From: Gonatopus flavifemur
Taxonomy: Eukaryota; Arthropoda; Insecta; Hymenoptera; Dryinidae
Direction: 5' to 3'
DNA: 64,000 nucleotides
NCBI GenBank assembly: GCA_018340375.1
Contig: JAFFJZ010000009.1
Span: 14,276,501 to 14,340,500 of the forward strand
Shown: piece by piece, positions 23,354 to 34,730 of the stretch
How positions within the stretch are numbered: the first letter of the stretch is position 1
Layout: every line of letters begins with the position of its first letter
Notes under the pieces: generated by a model
Seen by the model: only the letters and a program-made list of their open reading frames with translations
Databases searched by the model: none
Told to the model about the DNA's origin: nothing
Position numbers and translations under genes: made by a program

Positions 23354-23603
23354 GAAGCGGTGTGCACAGACAGGTCTGAGATTGGATCTGGTCCCATGCT
23401 AGCTATAGGTTCGTTCGTTCTACGTGCTCTGAGTTGCTCCAACTTGTACCAAACCAATCATTTCGTTGCTTAAACTGGAAGTAGCGAATCCAAAATACTT
23501 GGAGCGAGTTGGGGTAACTTGGGACATCGGTAAACGAACTTAGCTTATGTATGAGCGTATGGGCTGAAACCGCGTTCAGTTTCAGACCTGTCTGTGCACA
23601 CCA
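23354..23603. mobile_element. small TIR element (GGTGTGCACAGACAGG)
   Basis: Inverted repeats of about 21 bp, GGTGTGCACAGACAGGTCTG (23,354 onward) and its complement ending at about 23,603, enclose 250 bp without coding capacity. No target duplication is obvious. Confidence 0.65.
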
Positions 23604-23628
23604 CCCTCACTCTAGTAAAAATCTGTCA

Positions 23629-23712
23629 TTCCCTAGGCCTCACTAGGCGTCGCAAGGTCCCTGCGAGGGACTACATGGACTGGTAAGGCCTTGTAATAGT
23701 CTAGGGAATGAC
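23629..23712. repeat. 84-bp hairpin repeat
   Basis: The termini gtcattccctag and ctagggaatgac are perfect inverted repeats around a CG-rich loop. Probably a miniature element remnant. Confidence 0.55.
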
Positions 23713-25444
23713 TAAAATGATTTATATACTTGGGTAGTCTCTTATGGAGTACAATATCACCAAAGATTTTACCACTTTTATGCTATTTGTTTCCTTTCCA
23801 TTTAATTTTATTTATTTGGCAATTCCATACATTTCCGTGTCTTGCCTCTGAAAATAGTCTTGAACTGGTGAGATATTATAACGTGTAATTATAAATATCA
23901 GGGCTCAGCACGAGGCTCTCGTCTGAAATTGAAAATTGATCTAAATTTACTGTTCTAAGAATTTGACATACGAAAATTCTGAATGAAATTAAGCTTCTAC
24001 CCAAGGTTTAACAAAATCACGTGGAATTCCGATTTTATTGAAGATGTGAACTAAGATATCCTCTCATTCTCGATGCAGGTCTCCTTGCATATTTCGACAA
24101 TATATCGCTGGTGATTTTGTTTAAATGATCAAGGTGGCACTCAATTTCGTCGATTCTACCCACATTCTCAATATATCTTGATCAACCTGATACCTATTAC
24201 AAGAGATCAGAATAATTATTGGCAACGATTTTATCTTTCTTTGACGCAAGTCTCGTGCGGAGCCCTAATAAATATGCTCATTTTTGAGTTTGAAATAATA
24301 TTTTATCCAATTTCAAGATTGAATTCGATTTTGCTGCCAAATATCCTGGAATTCTTGATGATGTGATCGAAGGTTGGAATAATTCAAGGCCTTTCGTGGA
24401 ATAATTTCTCTTCTCTAAAAATATTCCAGGAGAAGAAGCTAACGCTCCATTAACCATTTTGGCGAATTCTGATAGCGGTAATTATCATCTGAATCAGTTA
24501 CTCATCTCACATAACATCCGACGCCCAGAACATATTCCTTTCTTACGATCAATGAGGCATTTAAATTTCATGAGTATCATTGTAGGTTTCAAATTTTGCC
24601 TTCAAATAATTTTATAATTTCAATGTAACTCATATGAATTATTTACCGGAAAAAACATGTCCCAATAATGTGTATCTAACCATCAAATTCTGAACTGAAT
24701 TCAGGAAAATGGCTCAATTTTTCACGCAACTCAGGCTCTCTATCGCCTGAAACAACCATAGAATTTTTATTGTTCGAAACAACCATAGAATTTTTTCTGT
24801 GCATCGATTGGTCCTACTACCCTACCAGTTCAGGTAATTCGAATTTTGTATTCGGTGTCGTTTTATCATATCCCAACTGAAGGATACCTACTGGGAAAAT
24901 GTTTACTCGGGCGTTAAGGTGGGCTCAATTGCGATGATACATAGTAAGACAAAGTCTTGAATTCAAATTACGTCATGACTTAATTTGAGGCATAGCCAAA
25001 AGCAGCCCATTTTTCATGTGAAGTGAGCACAAAAAACAATCACCGACACAATAGAAAAAACTGAATTCGAATTAGTTTTCAATTGAGACGCAGCCAATGT
25101 AAGTCGCACTTTTCACGGTGTATACTTTTAAAATGATCATTCAAAATGAATGTTGATCTCTGATACCTAAAAAAGGATGATTTGTACATTCCTGAACATT
25201 TCCACTTTATTCTACGGGGCTAAAGTTTTTTGGTTGTTCTGGAACGTTTCCAGCACACTATGAGACGTTTTTGAAACATACATGCAACTTTCGTGTGTCT
25301 GACCGGACTTCCTTTCCAATTTTGTAGAATTCGCGTAGAATATGTTGAATGTTTCCTCAGTAGTGTCCTTTATAAATTACCACTGTTTCAATTTGTATTT
25401 ATCGAACTCAGCGAACACGAATTGAAACACATCATTATCTTCAG
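23713..25444. other. no supported gene
   Basis: AT-rich DNA with short motif-less frames on both strands. The last bases form the pyrimidine-rich acceptor of the exon at 25,445. Confidence 0.4.
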
Positions 25445-25932
25445 GTATAAACGGGAAAGATGCAATAATTTTAATGCTTCTACCAGCCGCGATAAAAGCA
25501 AAAGATGCAAAAGTCCTTTTTACCATCGAAACACAACCACCTAAAAGAAAATCCAGACAGGAATTGACACAAATAAAGGAGAATGAGAGAAAAGAACGTG
25601 AACCTCTTGTTCTTCATGTTGCAGTAAGTAACATTTGATATAATTCTGCAACTGTGAATGTTACATTACTTAGTAAATTCGATATGCTTCAATCATGTAA
25701 TTTTTCATCATTTGCGATAGAATCCCGAAGATTTCGAGACAATTTTGAGCGAAAAACAAGCAACCTACACTGCCGAGGGATATACTTTATTTCCTTTCAT
25801 TACGATTGTTGGGCCTTTTAAATCACCTCAAGATTATTACTGCGTTATTGGCCAGACTAAACATAAAACCAAATCTGAACTGTCAGCACTCTTTTTGACC
25901 TTCAACATTTATTTATCGTTTGACATTTCTTA
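25445..25932 (+). pseudogene. two exons of a transposon-like gene, cut by mariner B
   Basis: Exon 25445-25623 (after CTTCAG, donor GTAAGT) encodes LMLLPAAIKAKDAKVLF and a basic, glutamate-rich tail. Exon 25721-25932 begins in matching phase 0 (NPEDFETILSE). It contains LFPFITIVGPFKSPQDYYCV, a segment I know from a large family of transposon-like invertebrate and fish proteins of unknown biochemistry. The frame runs into the mariner at the TA 25931-25932. No continuation is found after the mariner, where 27,108-27,231 is AT-rich. The gene is therefore dead. Confidence 0.6.
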
Positions 25933-27107
25933 CGAGGGTGGATTGATAAGTTTCCGGCCTGACCAAGAGATGGCGCCACTAGGCCTACCTTGAGGTGGCG
26001 TTCTATAGTACCATCCTTAGATAGCTTGTAGCTATAGTTTCAGTCCGATCGCCATGTTAGTTTAGTTTTGAGAGCACGCTGACCTAGACGCCTCTGTGTT
26101 TTTCGTAAAAATGGAGAAGCTGGAAAATCGTGCTGTCATCAAATACTTTTATTTGAAGGGGTTAACGCCGAAAGAAATTAAAGAAGAGATGGACTCAACA
26201 CTGGGGACATCCTCCCCATCATATTCAACCGTTAAGCAGTGGGTTTCCGAGTTCAAAAAGGGTCGTGTGAGCACCTCTGATGAGCCTCGCTCAGGACGCC
26301 CCATTGAGGTCACAACTCCAGATATGATCGAAAAAATCCATCAAATGCTGAAAGATCGCAGATTAAAAGTTCGTGAGATAGCTGAGACCTGTAAGATGTC
26401 ATATGGACGTGTACAAAATATTTTGCACCAACATTTGTATATGGAAAAGCTCTGTGCAAGATGGGTGCCGCGTTTGCTAACAGTCGACCAAAAATGGATT
26501 CGAAAGAACATTTCTACCGCCAATTTGGCGTTGTATAAGCGTAATCCAAGCGAATTTTCGCGTCGATTCGTAACCGTTGACGAAACTTGGGTCCACCACT
26601 ACACTCCTGAAACCAAAGAACAGTCTAAACAGTGGATTGGACCAGGGGAACCAACTCCAAAGAAGGCAAAAACAATTTTTTCGGCGAACAAGGTTATGGC
26701 TACTGTTTTTTGGGATGCAAGAGGTATTATATACATTGATTACCTTGAAAAGGGTAAAACTATCACTGGTCAATACTACGCAGACTTATTGCAACGTTTG
26801 AGCCACGAAGTGAAAATTAAACGACCTCATCTGGCGAAGAAAAAAATCTTGTTTCATCACGATAACGGACCAGCGCACACGTCAATCGTTGCGATGGCTA
26901 AAATCAACGATCTGAAGTTTGAATTAATGCCGCACCCTCCCTACTCTCCAGACCTAGCCCCGAGTGACTATTATCTGTTTCCTAACCTCAAAAAATGGCT
27001 TGGCGGTAAGAGATTTGCGGACAATGAAGAAGTAATCGAAGCTGTAAATGGATATTTTGAGGAGCTTGACGAATCAGTCTATAGAGATGGCATTACTAGA
27101 CTAGAAC
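25933..27107 (+). mobile_element. mariner copy B, 3' end missing
   Basis: The left TIR begins after TA at 25931-25932 with CGAGGGTGGATTGATAAG, identical in position to copy A. The transposase is intact until about 27,106, where mariner similarity stops. No inverted TIR follows in the next 200 bp. The element is a 3'-truncated copy with an otherwise undamaged gene. The breakpoint is inferred from family knowledge of the usual C-terminus (R-W-x-K-C-I). Confidence 0.85.
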
Positions 27108-27145
27108 CCAATTCTGATTGGGTATTGAAAAATCTTCTGGAATAA
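26111..27145 (+). CDS. mariner transposase, open frame with foreign C-terminus
   Basis: 344 residues from the ATG at 26111. An upstream in-frame GTG extends the frame but lies in the 5' leader. Two helix-turn-helix motifs ([33 protein letters not shown]) are followed by the catalytic triad. The first D is in VDETWVHHY and the second in HHDNGPAHT. The third lies 34 residues later in YSPDLAPSDYYLF, giving DD34D. The usual WVPRLLT linker is present. The last 12 residues (PNSDWVLKNLLE) replace the normal ending and probably come from the flanking DNA. The protein might still fold. The element cannot transpose by itself without its second TIR. Confidence 0.9.
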   Translation: MEKLENRAVIKYFYLKGLTPKEIKEEMDSTLGTSSPSYSTVKQWVSEFKKGRVSTSDEPRSGRPIEVTTPDMIEKIHQMLKDRRLKVREIAETCKMSYGRVQNILHQHLYMEKLCARWVPRLLTVDQKWIRKNISTANLALYKRNPSEFSRRFVTVDETWVHHYTPETKEQSKQWIGPGEPTPKKAKTIFSANKVMATVFWDARGIIYIDYLEKGKTITGQYYADLLQRLSHEVKIKRPHLAKKKILFHHDNGPAHTSIVAMAKINDLKFELMPHPPYSPDLAPSDYYLFPNLKKWLGGKRFADNEEVIEAVNGYFEELDESVYRDGITRLEPNSDWVLKNLLE

Positions 27146-29381
27146 GTCTGTGATATTTTAGTTGTAGAATAGATTCCAAATTTACAATAGTTCATTACAT
27201 TTATATACATATTTTATAAGGAAAATGTAAAATGGATCCCTCGACTTTTCCCAAAGAATTGAGAATTGAAGCAACAAATTGTCTTGGTGACTTACATTTT
27301 TTCAATGATTTGCCACGTAATCGAGTTCAAACAATTGTTCATCGTTTCAAACAATTTTATCAAAATCGAACTAAAACGGTATCGTTGAATCAGATTTTGC
27401 TCAGAATGGCAACTCTTGGAGAAGACGCAGGTAATCTTGCCGCCTACAAAAGTATGATTTGGAGATTACAACATCCTTTTGATGAAATAAATGCAGAATG
27501 AAAATTTCTAGAATACCTTAGGACAACAAAAAGTGACATTCCCCCGAGGAAATAGAAATTGTGCAGAGAAATAAATCAGTAGATAAGGAAGAAGTTGCAA
27601 TCCTGGAAAGAAACAAGATTACCATACAATTCATTCCATTGAGACGAGTATTAACCAAATTTTTTGAACTTCCGAGGGTTTGTGAAAAGAGTATGGAATA
27701 CCTTCACGCATTGGAAACAGAAAAAACTGCAGTGACAAATTTAATTCCAGGAGAACGCTGGAAATTATCGAAGGCATTGTTTGACGATCAATTAGTTCTA
27801 CCTCTTTTACTATATCAAGATGATTTTGAGACGAACAATCCACTAGGAAGTCACAGAGGTGTGGGCAAAGTGGGTACTGTGTACGTAGTAATTCCGTGTT
27901 TACCTCCAAACATGCAATCGAAAACAGACAACATATCTTTACCGACTTTGTATGAATCTTCTGATCAAAAATACGTGTCTTTGAATGAAATTTTTTCAAA
28001 AGCAGTTGAAGAATTACAATACTTGGAGAGTGAAGGGATTTTCATCACAACACAATCTGATTTAGTGAATATCAAATTCTCGTTAGCAGGTGTCATAGGA
28101 AATAATCTCGCAGTGCATACGATTTTTGGATTTGTAACAAGTTTTAGCGCAAATTATCCCTGCAGATTTTGTTCAATTCATTCAAAAGATTTGAAATCGA
28201 ATGTGAAAGTATCAATATGTAGATTGCGAACATTAGAGACGTACAAACATGATTTGGCAAGGAATACACCAAAAGAAACTGGGATCTGCAACCCTTCAGT
28301 ATTGAGTGATTTAAAATCTATTTCCACGATTGATCTCATGACAGTTGATATGATGCATGACATTCTAGAAGGTGTTTGTCAATACGATTTTGGTCTTATC
28401 ATACATCATTTTATTGCGAATGGAAAATTTTTTACATGTGAAGAATTGAATAAGAGAATTAATAATTTATACTACGGTGAAAATGATGTACGTAACAAAC
28501 CTCGTGAAATCACAAACATTCAACTCAAAAACAAGTTCATCAAAATGTCTACTAGCGAGTCACTTTGTTTCTTGAGGAATATTGGTGTACTGATAGGGAA
28601 TTATCAATCAGTTGGAAATCTTCATTGGAAAGTGATAACTTTATTAAAAGAAATTTTAGACATCGTGCCTTCAAGAGTGGTTTGCGACAGTTTATCTTAT
28701 TATTTAGAATCTGTCATAACGCAATATTTGACGATATTGACTGAATTGTATCCGGAATGTTTAAAACCAAGACACCATCTTCTACTGCATTATCCATACA
28801 TCATGCGGTGTATGGGACCATGGTGGAATTTATCAACCATGCGTTGTGAGAGTAAGCATCGTGATTTTAAAACTACTTGTAAGACATCATTGAGTCGTGT
28901 AAACATTTGCAAAACTTTATCCATCGAACATCAGTTGAAATTTAGTTACAGGGTACAATCTAATGTTCCATGGAATGATGAAGATCATGAGGAAGGATCA
29001 TTGGAAACCGTATTTGTTAAGGACCTCCCAGATGTTCATTTATATCAATCATTGTTCCCCATGCAGTTGACTGATCAAACCTCCTTGCTCAGTAATTTGA
29101 TATTCAATCACCATATTGTATCGAAAAATACTTTATTAATGCAGCCGAATGAAGAAAACAATCAGTTTTCTATTGTTCAATGTATTATAGAAGATTGTTT
29201 GGGGAAGCTGTACCTTGTTGTTCAATCTGTAACAAAGTATGTATACTTTGATTCTCATTCTCATGCTTACAACACAGAACCTGGATATGATTGTGATTCT
29301 GAATGTTGGAAATGTTTAGATTTAAAGAATCTAAAATTGTCTTCAGTTTCCTACTTGACACGAAATGGCAATAATGTTTTA

Positions 29382-30694
29382 CTACTGTGGGCAAAAAGTG
29401 AGGTGAATTTGTTCGTAAAATGAAAAATCTCCATTTATTCTCCCACATCAATTTCATCCCCTTCAAAGTAATCCCCTCTCGATAAAATACACTTATGTCA
29501 ACGTTTTTTCCAATCATCGAAACATGCTAAATAGTCCCTTTCCGGTATAGCCATCAGTGCCTTCTTCGATTCAGCTTTTATCTCCTCAATCGACTCGAAA
29601 CGCTTTCCTCGAAGTGGTCTCTTGAGTTTTGGGAATAGCCAGAAGTCACACGTAGCCGAATCAGGCGAATACGGTGGTTGCGGAACGATATGCGTCGAAT
29701 TTTTGGCGAAATGGTCACGAAGAACGAGTGCAGTATGAGACGGTGCATTATCGTGATGCAGAAACCAAGAGTTGTTGGCTCATAATTCTGGCCTTTTTAG
29801 ACGAATTGCTTCACGCAAACGACGCATAACGCTTGAATAATATTCCTTATTGACAGTTTAGCGAGGTGGAAGGAATTCATGGTGCACCACACCACGAAAA
29901 TCGAAAAAAACTGTCATCATGACCTTGATTTTTGAACGACTTTGACGTGCTCTTTTCGGTCTGGCCTCGCCTTTAGCACGATATTCGCTTGATTGGTCGG
30001 TTGTTTCAGGGTCGTAAGCATAAATCCAAGTCTCATCTCCCATAATCATGCATCTGAGCTTGTCCTGATAGTCAGAAAGCATTGTTTCACACACATCAAC
30101 GCGACGACTTTTTTGCAAGAAATTGAGCGTTCTCGGTACCAAACGAGACTTGACTTTTCGTAGGCCCAAATGGTCTTTCAAAATGGTTTTCACAGATTTT
30201 TCTGATATTCCGATCATATCAGTAAGGTCTCTAACAGTCAACCGACGATTTTTGAGCACTAATTCCTTCACTTCATCGACGTGTTGGTCATCTGTTGACG
30301 TCGATGGTCGTCCGGAGCGCTCCAAGTCATCAACACGTTCTCGACCCTCTTTGAAGTGTTTGTACCACTTATAAACATTTCTCTGCGACATGGTAGAATC
30401 ACCGAAGGCCTTCCGCAACATCCTCAAAGTTTCCGCAGCCGAAATTTCATTCCGCAAACAAAATTTGATTGCACTTCTCTGCTCAATTAATTCAGACATT
30501 GTAAAAGTCGAAAAATGCACTCTTGGTCGTTTGGTAAACACAAGCGTAAATGTATTACTGATAATGACATTGACATGAAATTTGGCACAGATGTCATTAA
30601 CAGTCCTGCTAACTTAAGAAAAAAAGAACTAGCCTGAAATGTCAAGCCCGCGGAGTTTAATTCAAAAATTCACCTCACTTTTTGCCCACAGTAG
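29382..30694 (-). mobile_element. mariner C, complete ends, 1313 bp
   Basis: Inverted repeats starting CTACTGTGGGCAAAAAGTGA stand at both ends (29382 onward and, inverted, to 30694). They are bounded by TA at 29380-29381 and 30695-30696. It is inserted in the 3' end of the transposase-like ORF. The gene runs on the minus strand. Confidence 0.95.
29435..30499 (-). pseudogene. mariner transposase with three nonsense codons
   Basis: The frame starts [15 protein letters not shown] (ATG ending at 30499) and remains in register to a TAA ending at 29435. It covers HTH ([13 protein letters not shown]), WVPR-like linker ([10 protein letters not shown]) and GDETWIYAY with the first catalytic D. HHDNAPSHT carries the second and YSPDSATCDF the third (DD34D). 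Three in-frame stops interrupt it: TAA at 29858-29860, TGA at 29780-29782 and TGA at 29498-29500. The last falls where the family has the conserved Trp of the R-W-x-K-C motif. No frameshift is seen. It is a mauritiana/mellifera-type relative, distinct from copies A and B. Confidence 0.93.
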
Positions 30695-30720
30695 TATGTA
30701 TTCCGAAACAATGGATTTAG

Positions 30721-32583
30721 AAGCGTATTCAACTTGAAATTAATACAGTCTTGAATCTCATATGAAAAGATGAATTATCACATCTCATTGGAAAATATAA
30801 TCAAACAGTTCTGGAACTTTGTTGGAAACCTAATCTTAGAACAGTAGGAAATAATTATTAGTTTTCTTGTTCATTCGTAACAAACGTATTCTATGTAATT
30901 TTAAAAATGAAGTTGATAATATGAGTAGATTTATGAGGGATACCAAATTCGTTTTGACATCCTAGTAGAAATGCTCTAGTTATTCACAAGTTTTGTCAAG
31001 CTCCAGTAGCCAAAAACTAGACACTTGCAAGAACCTCACCAGAATCCTACGAGGCAATTGCAAGTGTCTAGTTCTTGGCTAGTTGAGCGTTACAAAACTC
31101 GTCAATGACCAGAGCATTCCTACTAAGGCAAATGAGGGCGTATCTAGGGGGTAGTATAGGAAATCTGAACTCTCCCCAAAAATTTTCATTGTTATTTCTC
31201 TCTCTCTCTCTCTCTCTATCTCTCCATCTATATATGTATATGTACATATGTACATCTTTAACGTAAACACCCTTCGAAAAAATTTTGGACACACCCTTGG
31301 AATGCGAAGTAAATTACACGATAATATTAATACATCAATTCAGTAGTAAGATCAAAGTTGAATAATTGAGCGGCCTGATCTAACAACCAGCCGCGCGCTC
31401 GAAAAGACGTGAAAGTATTGTCCAAGCCGTGACGTCACACACCAAGATTGAAAAATTGGAATTTCGAAAAACAAAAAATACCAGGTGATAGGTCTTGAAA
31501 AATCAACCCAAGTCTCCGTTTGTGATTTTTTTCTGTTATCAGTAGTTTCTTCGTAAAAAAATAAGAACTGAAAATATTTGCGGTCTGGACATCAATGTTT
31601 TTCAACATTAAACTCGCTGTAACTTCTTTATTTTCCAACGTATCGAGATGAATTTTATCAATTTTTATTCGTGAGACCTTTCCGAAGACGATGATGTTGA
31701 AAAAACTCGCAAAAAATCATTGAAAATTATCAATTTTTTAATCCAAAGTGATTTTTTAATCCAATGATCTTTTTCAAGCTTCGTATTAAAAAAGTGATGA
31801 ATCAAGTTTGAGCAGGAGAAAACTTCCAGCGACAAAGTTGCTCGTTAGTGCATCAACCAACTTTGTGGGAAATTTCAGATCGATTATGCTATTAGTTTGA
31901 AAGATACAGCGATTTATTCATCAGCGCGTAACCTATATTCTTTATGATTCCTAAATAGTTGCAGGTTAACCGTAAGAGACTGTATGAAACACGAGTCCAC
32001 TCGATTCCTCAATACAGGTTTATGTTTTTTGTGTCGAATAATTCGAATATCAAGCTATTTTTACATGATGGATTCTTTATTATAAACAAATAAACCAGTT
32101 GTTCAAAACAATGTTATGAACGAAAGCTTGATATTTGAGACAAATTGTGTAAACAAATAAGTTTCTTCTTCTTTTCGTTGGGGAATGAATTATGTATGAA
32201 CTATGTTTCCAATACTACGATTATTTATTTGTATCATCAATTATAATTATATCCAAAAGATGGCATTTTTTTTCAATAATGAATTGTATCGGTGTCTCAA
32301 TACTTCAATTTCCTGATAAAGGAACATTGAGTAAAACATAATTCATACAAGATTTATTCTCTATTCTTCTAATGTATCACTGAGGATAACATGTCCCATC
32401 AATGAATAACGGTGAACATTTTTGAAAAAGTCATATACCCATTTCCAGGATTCAATGAATATCAGGTATTAAAATTTGTTCAACCATGTTATTTCAAGTT
32501 AATTCATAAACTTTTTAATGAATAAAATATGAAATTTTATATCGCTTTCAAATGGAGCAATAATATAGAATACAAAAAGAGAA
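30721..32583. other. no supported gene; hairpin and microsatellite
   Basis: A 23-bp inverted repeat (agccaaaaactagacacttg and its partner) lies at 31,008-31,082. A (TC)n run lies at about 31,196-31,218, followed by a TATATGTATATGTACATATG stretch. The arginine/glutamate open frames over the (TC)n run are translation of the microsatellite. Confidence 0.6.
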
Positions 32584-34168
32584 TCAAAAATGAAAACAAT
32601 GAATGAAATAATTAAAAGAAAATTGGAATTCCCATTTTCTTCGTTGCTTTTTCGAACCATCTGTTTCTGATTTTTGGGTTTTACTAGTTTTGCTTATAGC
32701 TTCTATCGGCGATTCGTTGAATAAACCATTAAAAAACTCTTGCCCACTCATACTCAAATACTTCATTAATGCTTGGACATCGTTCAATGTTTGTTGACTT
32801 ATTCCGACCGAATCAGCTAATGGTGTATTCAACAAATCATCAAAAACAATATTTGATTCCACAGTGTGACTTCTTGGTTTTCCACTATAATCATAAGACA
32901 ACTCAATTTGTTTATTTGGAAAATATACCATTTTTACCGCATCTCTGATGTGCAATTCTGTCGGTTTTTTATTTCCATCTAATAAAGTTTCAAAATTTTT
33001 AACCGTACACGCAGAATCTTTTATTATTCTGAATGGTGGTTTTCTCGCATTTTGAATTATGTCATCATTATATCTCTATTTTTTTCTTTTTTTGTCCATA
33101 CATCCCAAAATTGCGGTCACATGAACAATAAGAATGTCCACGTACAGGAAATAAATGTTGGATCTCAATCTGTAATTTTTCAGACAACAACGACAAAAAA
33201 TGCATGACCAAATAATTTTTATTTTGCCCTCCACAACCATCCGAAAATAGATAAATTTTATCGTAGTAAGAGATTTCCAATTCGCGACAAATTGTATCAT
33301 AGAGGAGATTGCACACCGTATTCGCTCCTTTTTTGTATTTGCCTTCGATAAAAAAATACATGTAACTATTTTTTTGATCTCCGAAAGTATTAACGTTGAA
33401 AACGTGCAACCATATGAGTCGTCGATAAAATTGATCTGAGACCGGAATTTTTGAAAGAGGCAAATTCTGGCCAAAATCAAATTCCAAACATAAAACCTGA
33501 TTTTCAGCGAGCATAGATTTTTTTGACAATATGTGTTGGTCTACAAGTTCTTTGTGTTTCATTAAATCTTCATCATTTGCATCATTTTTATATTCGAAAC
33601 AGAAGTTACAAACGTCAGTACGTGGCTTTGAAAACGTGAAATTCAAATTATGATTAAAATATTTGATATAAGTTGACTCGCTCAAGGGAACATTCGAATC
33701 GCCCGCTATTCTGGTATAATACTCGAGAAACAAACTGTACAATTTAGTTAACGTTAAATCAGGATTATCAAAATACTGCAATGAGGAATCTTCACGCTTA
33801 TAATGGGACTCCGAATGAGGTATAGACGAGCAATGTTCTAGAATCATTTTTTTCACGTCAGGAGTCAATCGAATCGAACTCTCCTTGCTTCCTTTACCTC
33901 GGTTATCTTCTAGAGACTCGTTATTTTTCATTTTATTCTGGATTATAGCGAGTCTGGATTTATCAATTTTTAGCAGAGAACATAAAAAGCTTCGACACAC
34001 TGATAGATGGGTTGTTTGATGATGACAAAAATATTCCCACGAAGTAATTTTATTCATTCTTCCTTCCGATGAATTTGGAGTTTTCATCAACATCATTCCA
34101 CGCAATAAACAATTTTGAGCGGTATATTCGCCAGTTGATTTCCAGAAGACATGAAACAACTCTTTTTG
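32584..34168 (-). pseudogene. DUF7869-type transposon-like gene, frameshifted
   Basis: The coding part probably begins at 34168 after the acceptor AACACAG, so an upstream exon is missing or unrecognised. It reads CRSFLCSLLKIDKSR, then a C-x2-C pair (CNFCFEYKNDA) and FDFGQNLPLSKIP. SDGCGGQNKNYL and FPVRGHSYCSCDRNFG follow. These last two are the hallmarks of the insect family I know as DUF7869, which has an RNase H-like layout (inference). Near 33,070 the frame shifts within aaaaaatagagatat. Homology resumes with PPFRIIKDSA and continues to a lysine-rich tail ending at 32584. No TIRs were found around it. Confidence 0.6.
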
Positions 34169-34369
34169 CTGTGTTATATAACGGGGTTTTCCGTAGGTGA
34201 AAGACGAAAAATCTCGTTATATACGTAAAAGAAAATGAAGCACTTTCCCAACCGGAGTGGCTCGATTGGAAAAGCAAGTGGGTACCCGCTCCTGGTTTGA
34301 GGCTCTCGATAAGATATAGATTCTCTTATCTTGCACCCCCAGTGTAGTGGTTAAGGTTAAAGTGAAAGA

Positions 34370-34730
34370 AATTTAGATGTGGAGGAATTCGTTTAACAAA
34401 TACTTTATTCCGTTCAAAGAATCCATGGAAAACATGAAACAGATGAGATTTTGTTTATAAACCTTCATATGAGAAGTTCCGAAAATGATCTGAATGTACA
34501 ATGAGTAAATCAGATATAATCTTGATTTACTGATATTTCTACAAGAGTTCCCGAAGAGGAACTCGTAATGTACAAAAGGTGAACAGATATAATTCTATTA
34601 CAGATGATTCTAAGGGAGTTTTCGACAGGAAAACTCGTAATGTACAAAGATTGAAAGTATATAATTTGGTTATAGATGTTTCTACGAGAGTTTTTCGGAA
34701 AGAAACTCGTAAGGTACAATGAATGAAAAA
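34370..34730. repeat. degenerate ~70-bp tandem repeat
   Basis: The segment aactcgtaatgtacaa recurs at about 34,560, 34,630 and 34,703 (aactcgtaaggtacaa), each followed by ga(t/a)nnnn(a)tataat. An older unit lies near 34,490. The period is about 70-73 bp. Confidence 0.7.

Larger units (their letters stand above)
27232..30720 (+). pseudogene. large transposase-like protein (CACTA/EnSpm-like?), interrupted by mariner C
   Basis: The first part (27232-27498, MDPSTFPKELR) continues past a TGA at 27499 and a probable one-base loss near 27,550. It then enters the main frame, which stays open to the mariner boundary at 29381. Conserved pieces are NPLGSHRGVGKVGTVY, CRFC, DMMHDILEGVC and HHLLLHYPYIMRCMGPWW followed by MRCESKH. 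I associate this set with a multi-copy animal family that I think is CACTA-like, but the family name is uncertain. Mariner C sits in the last codons. The original end lies at 30697-30720, after which a TAG follows. The ORF as it stands borrows its last 14 codons from the mariner TIR. Confidence 0.6.

Noticed and set aside
31068..31294. Open frames rich in Arg-Glu (RERERER)
   Set aside because: They are the translation of a (TC)n microsatellite, as is the frame near 34,920.
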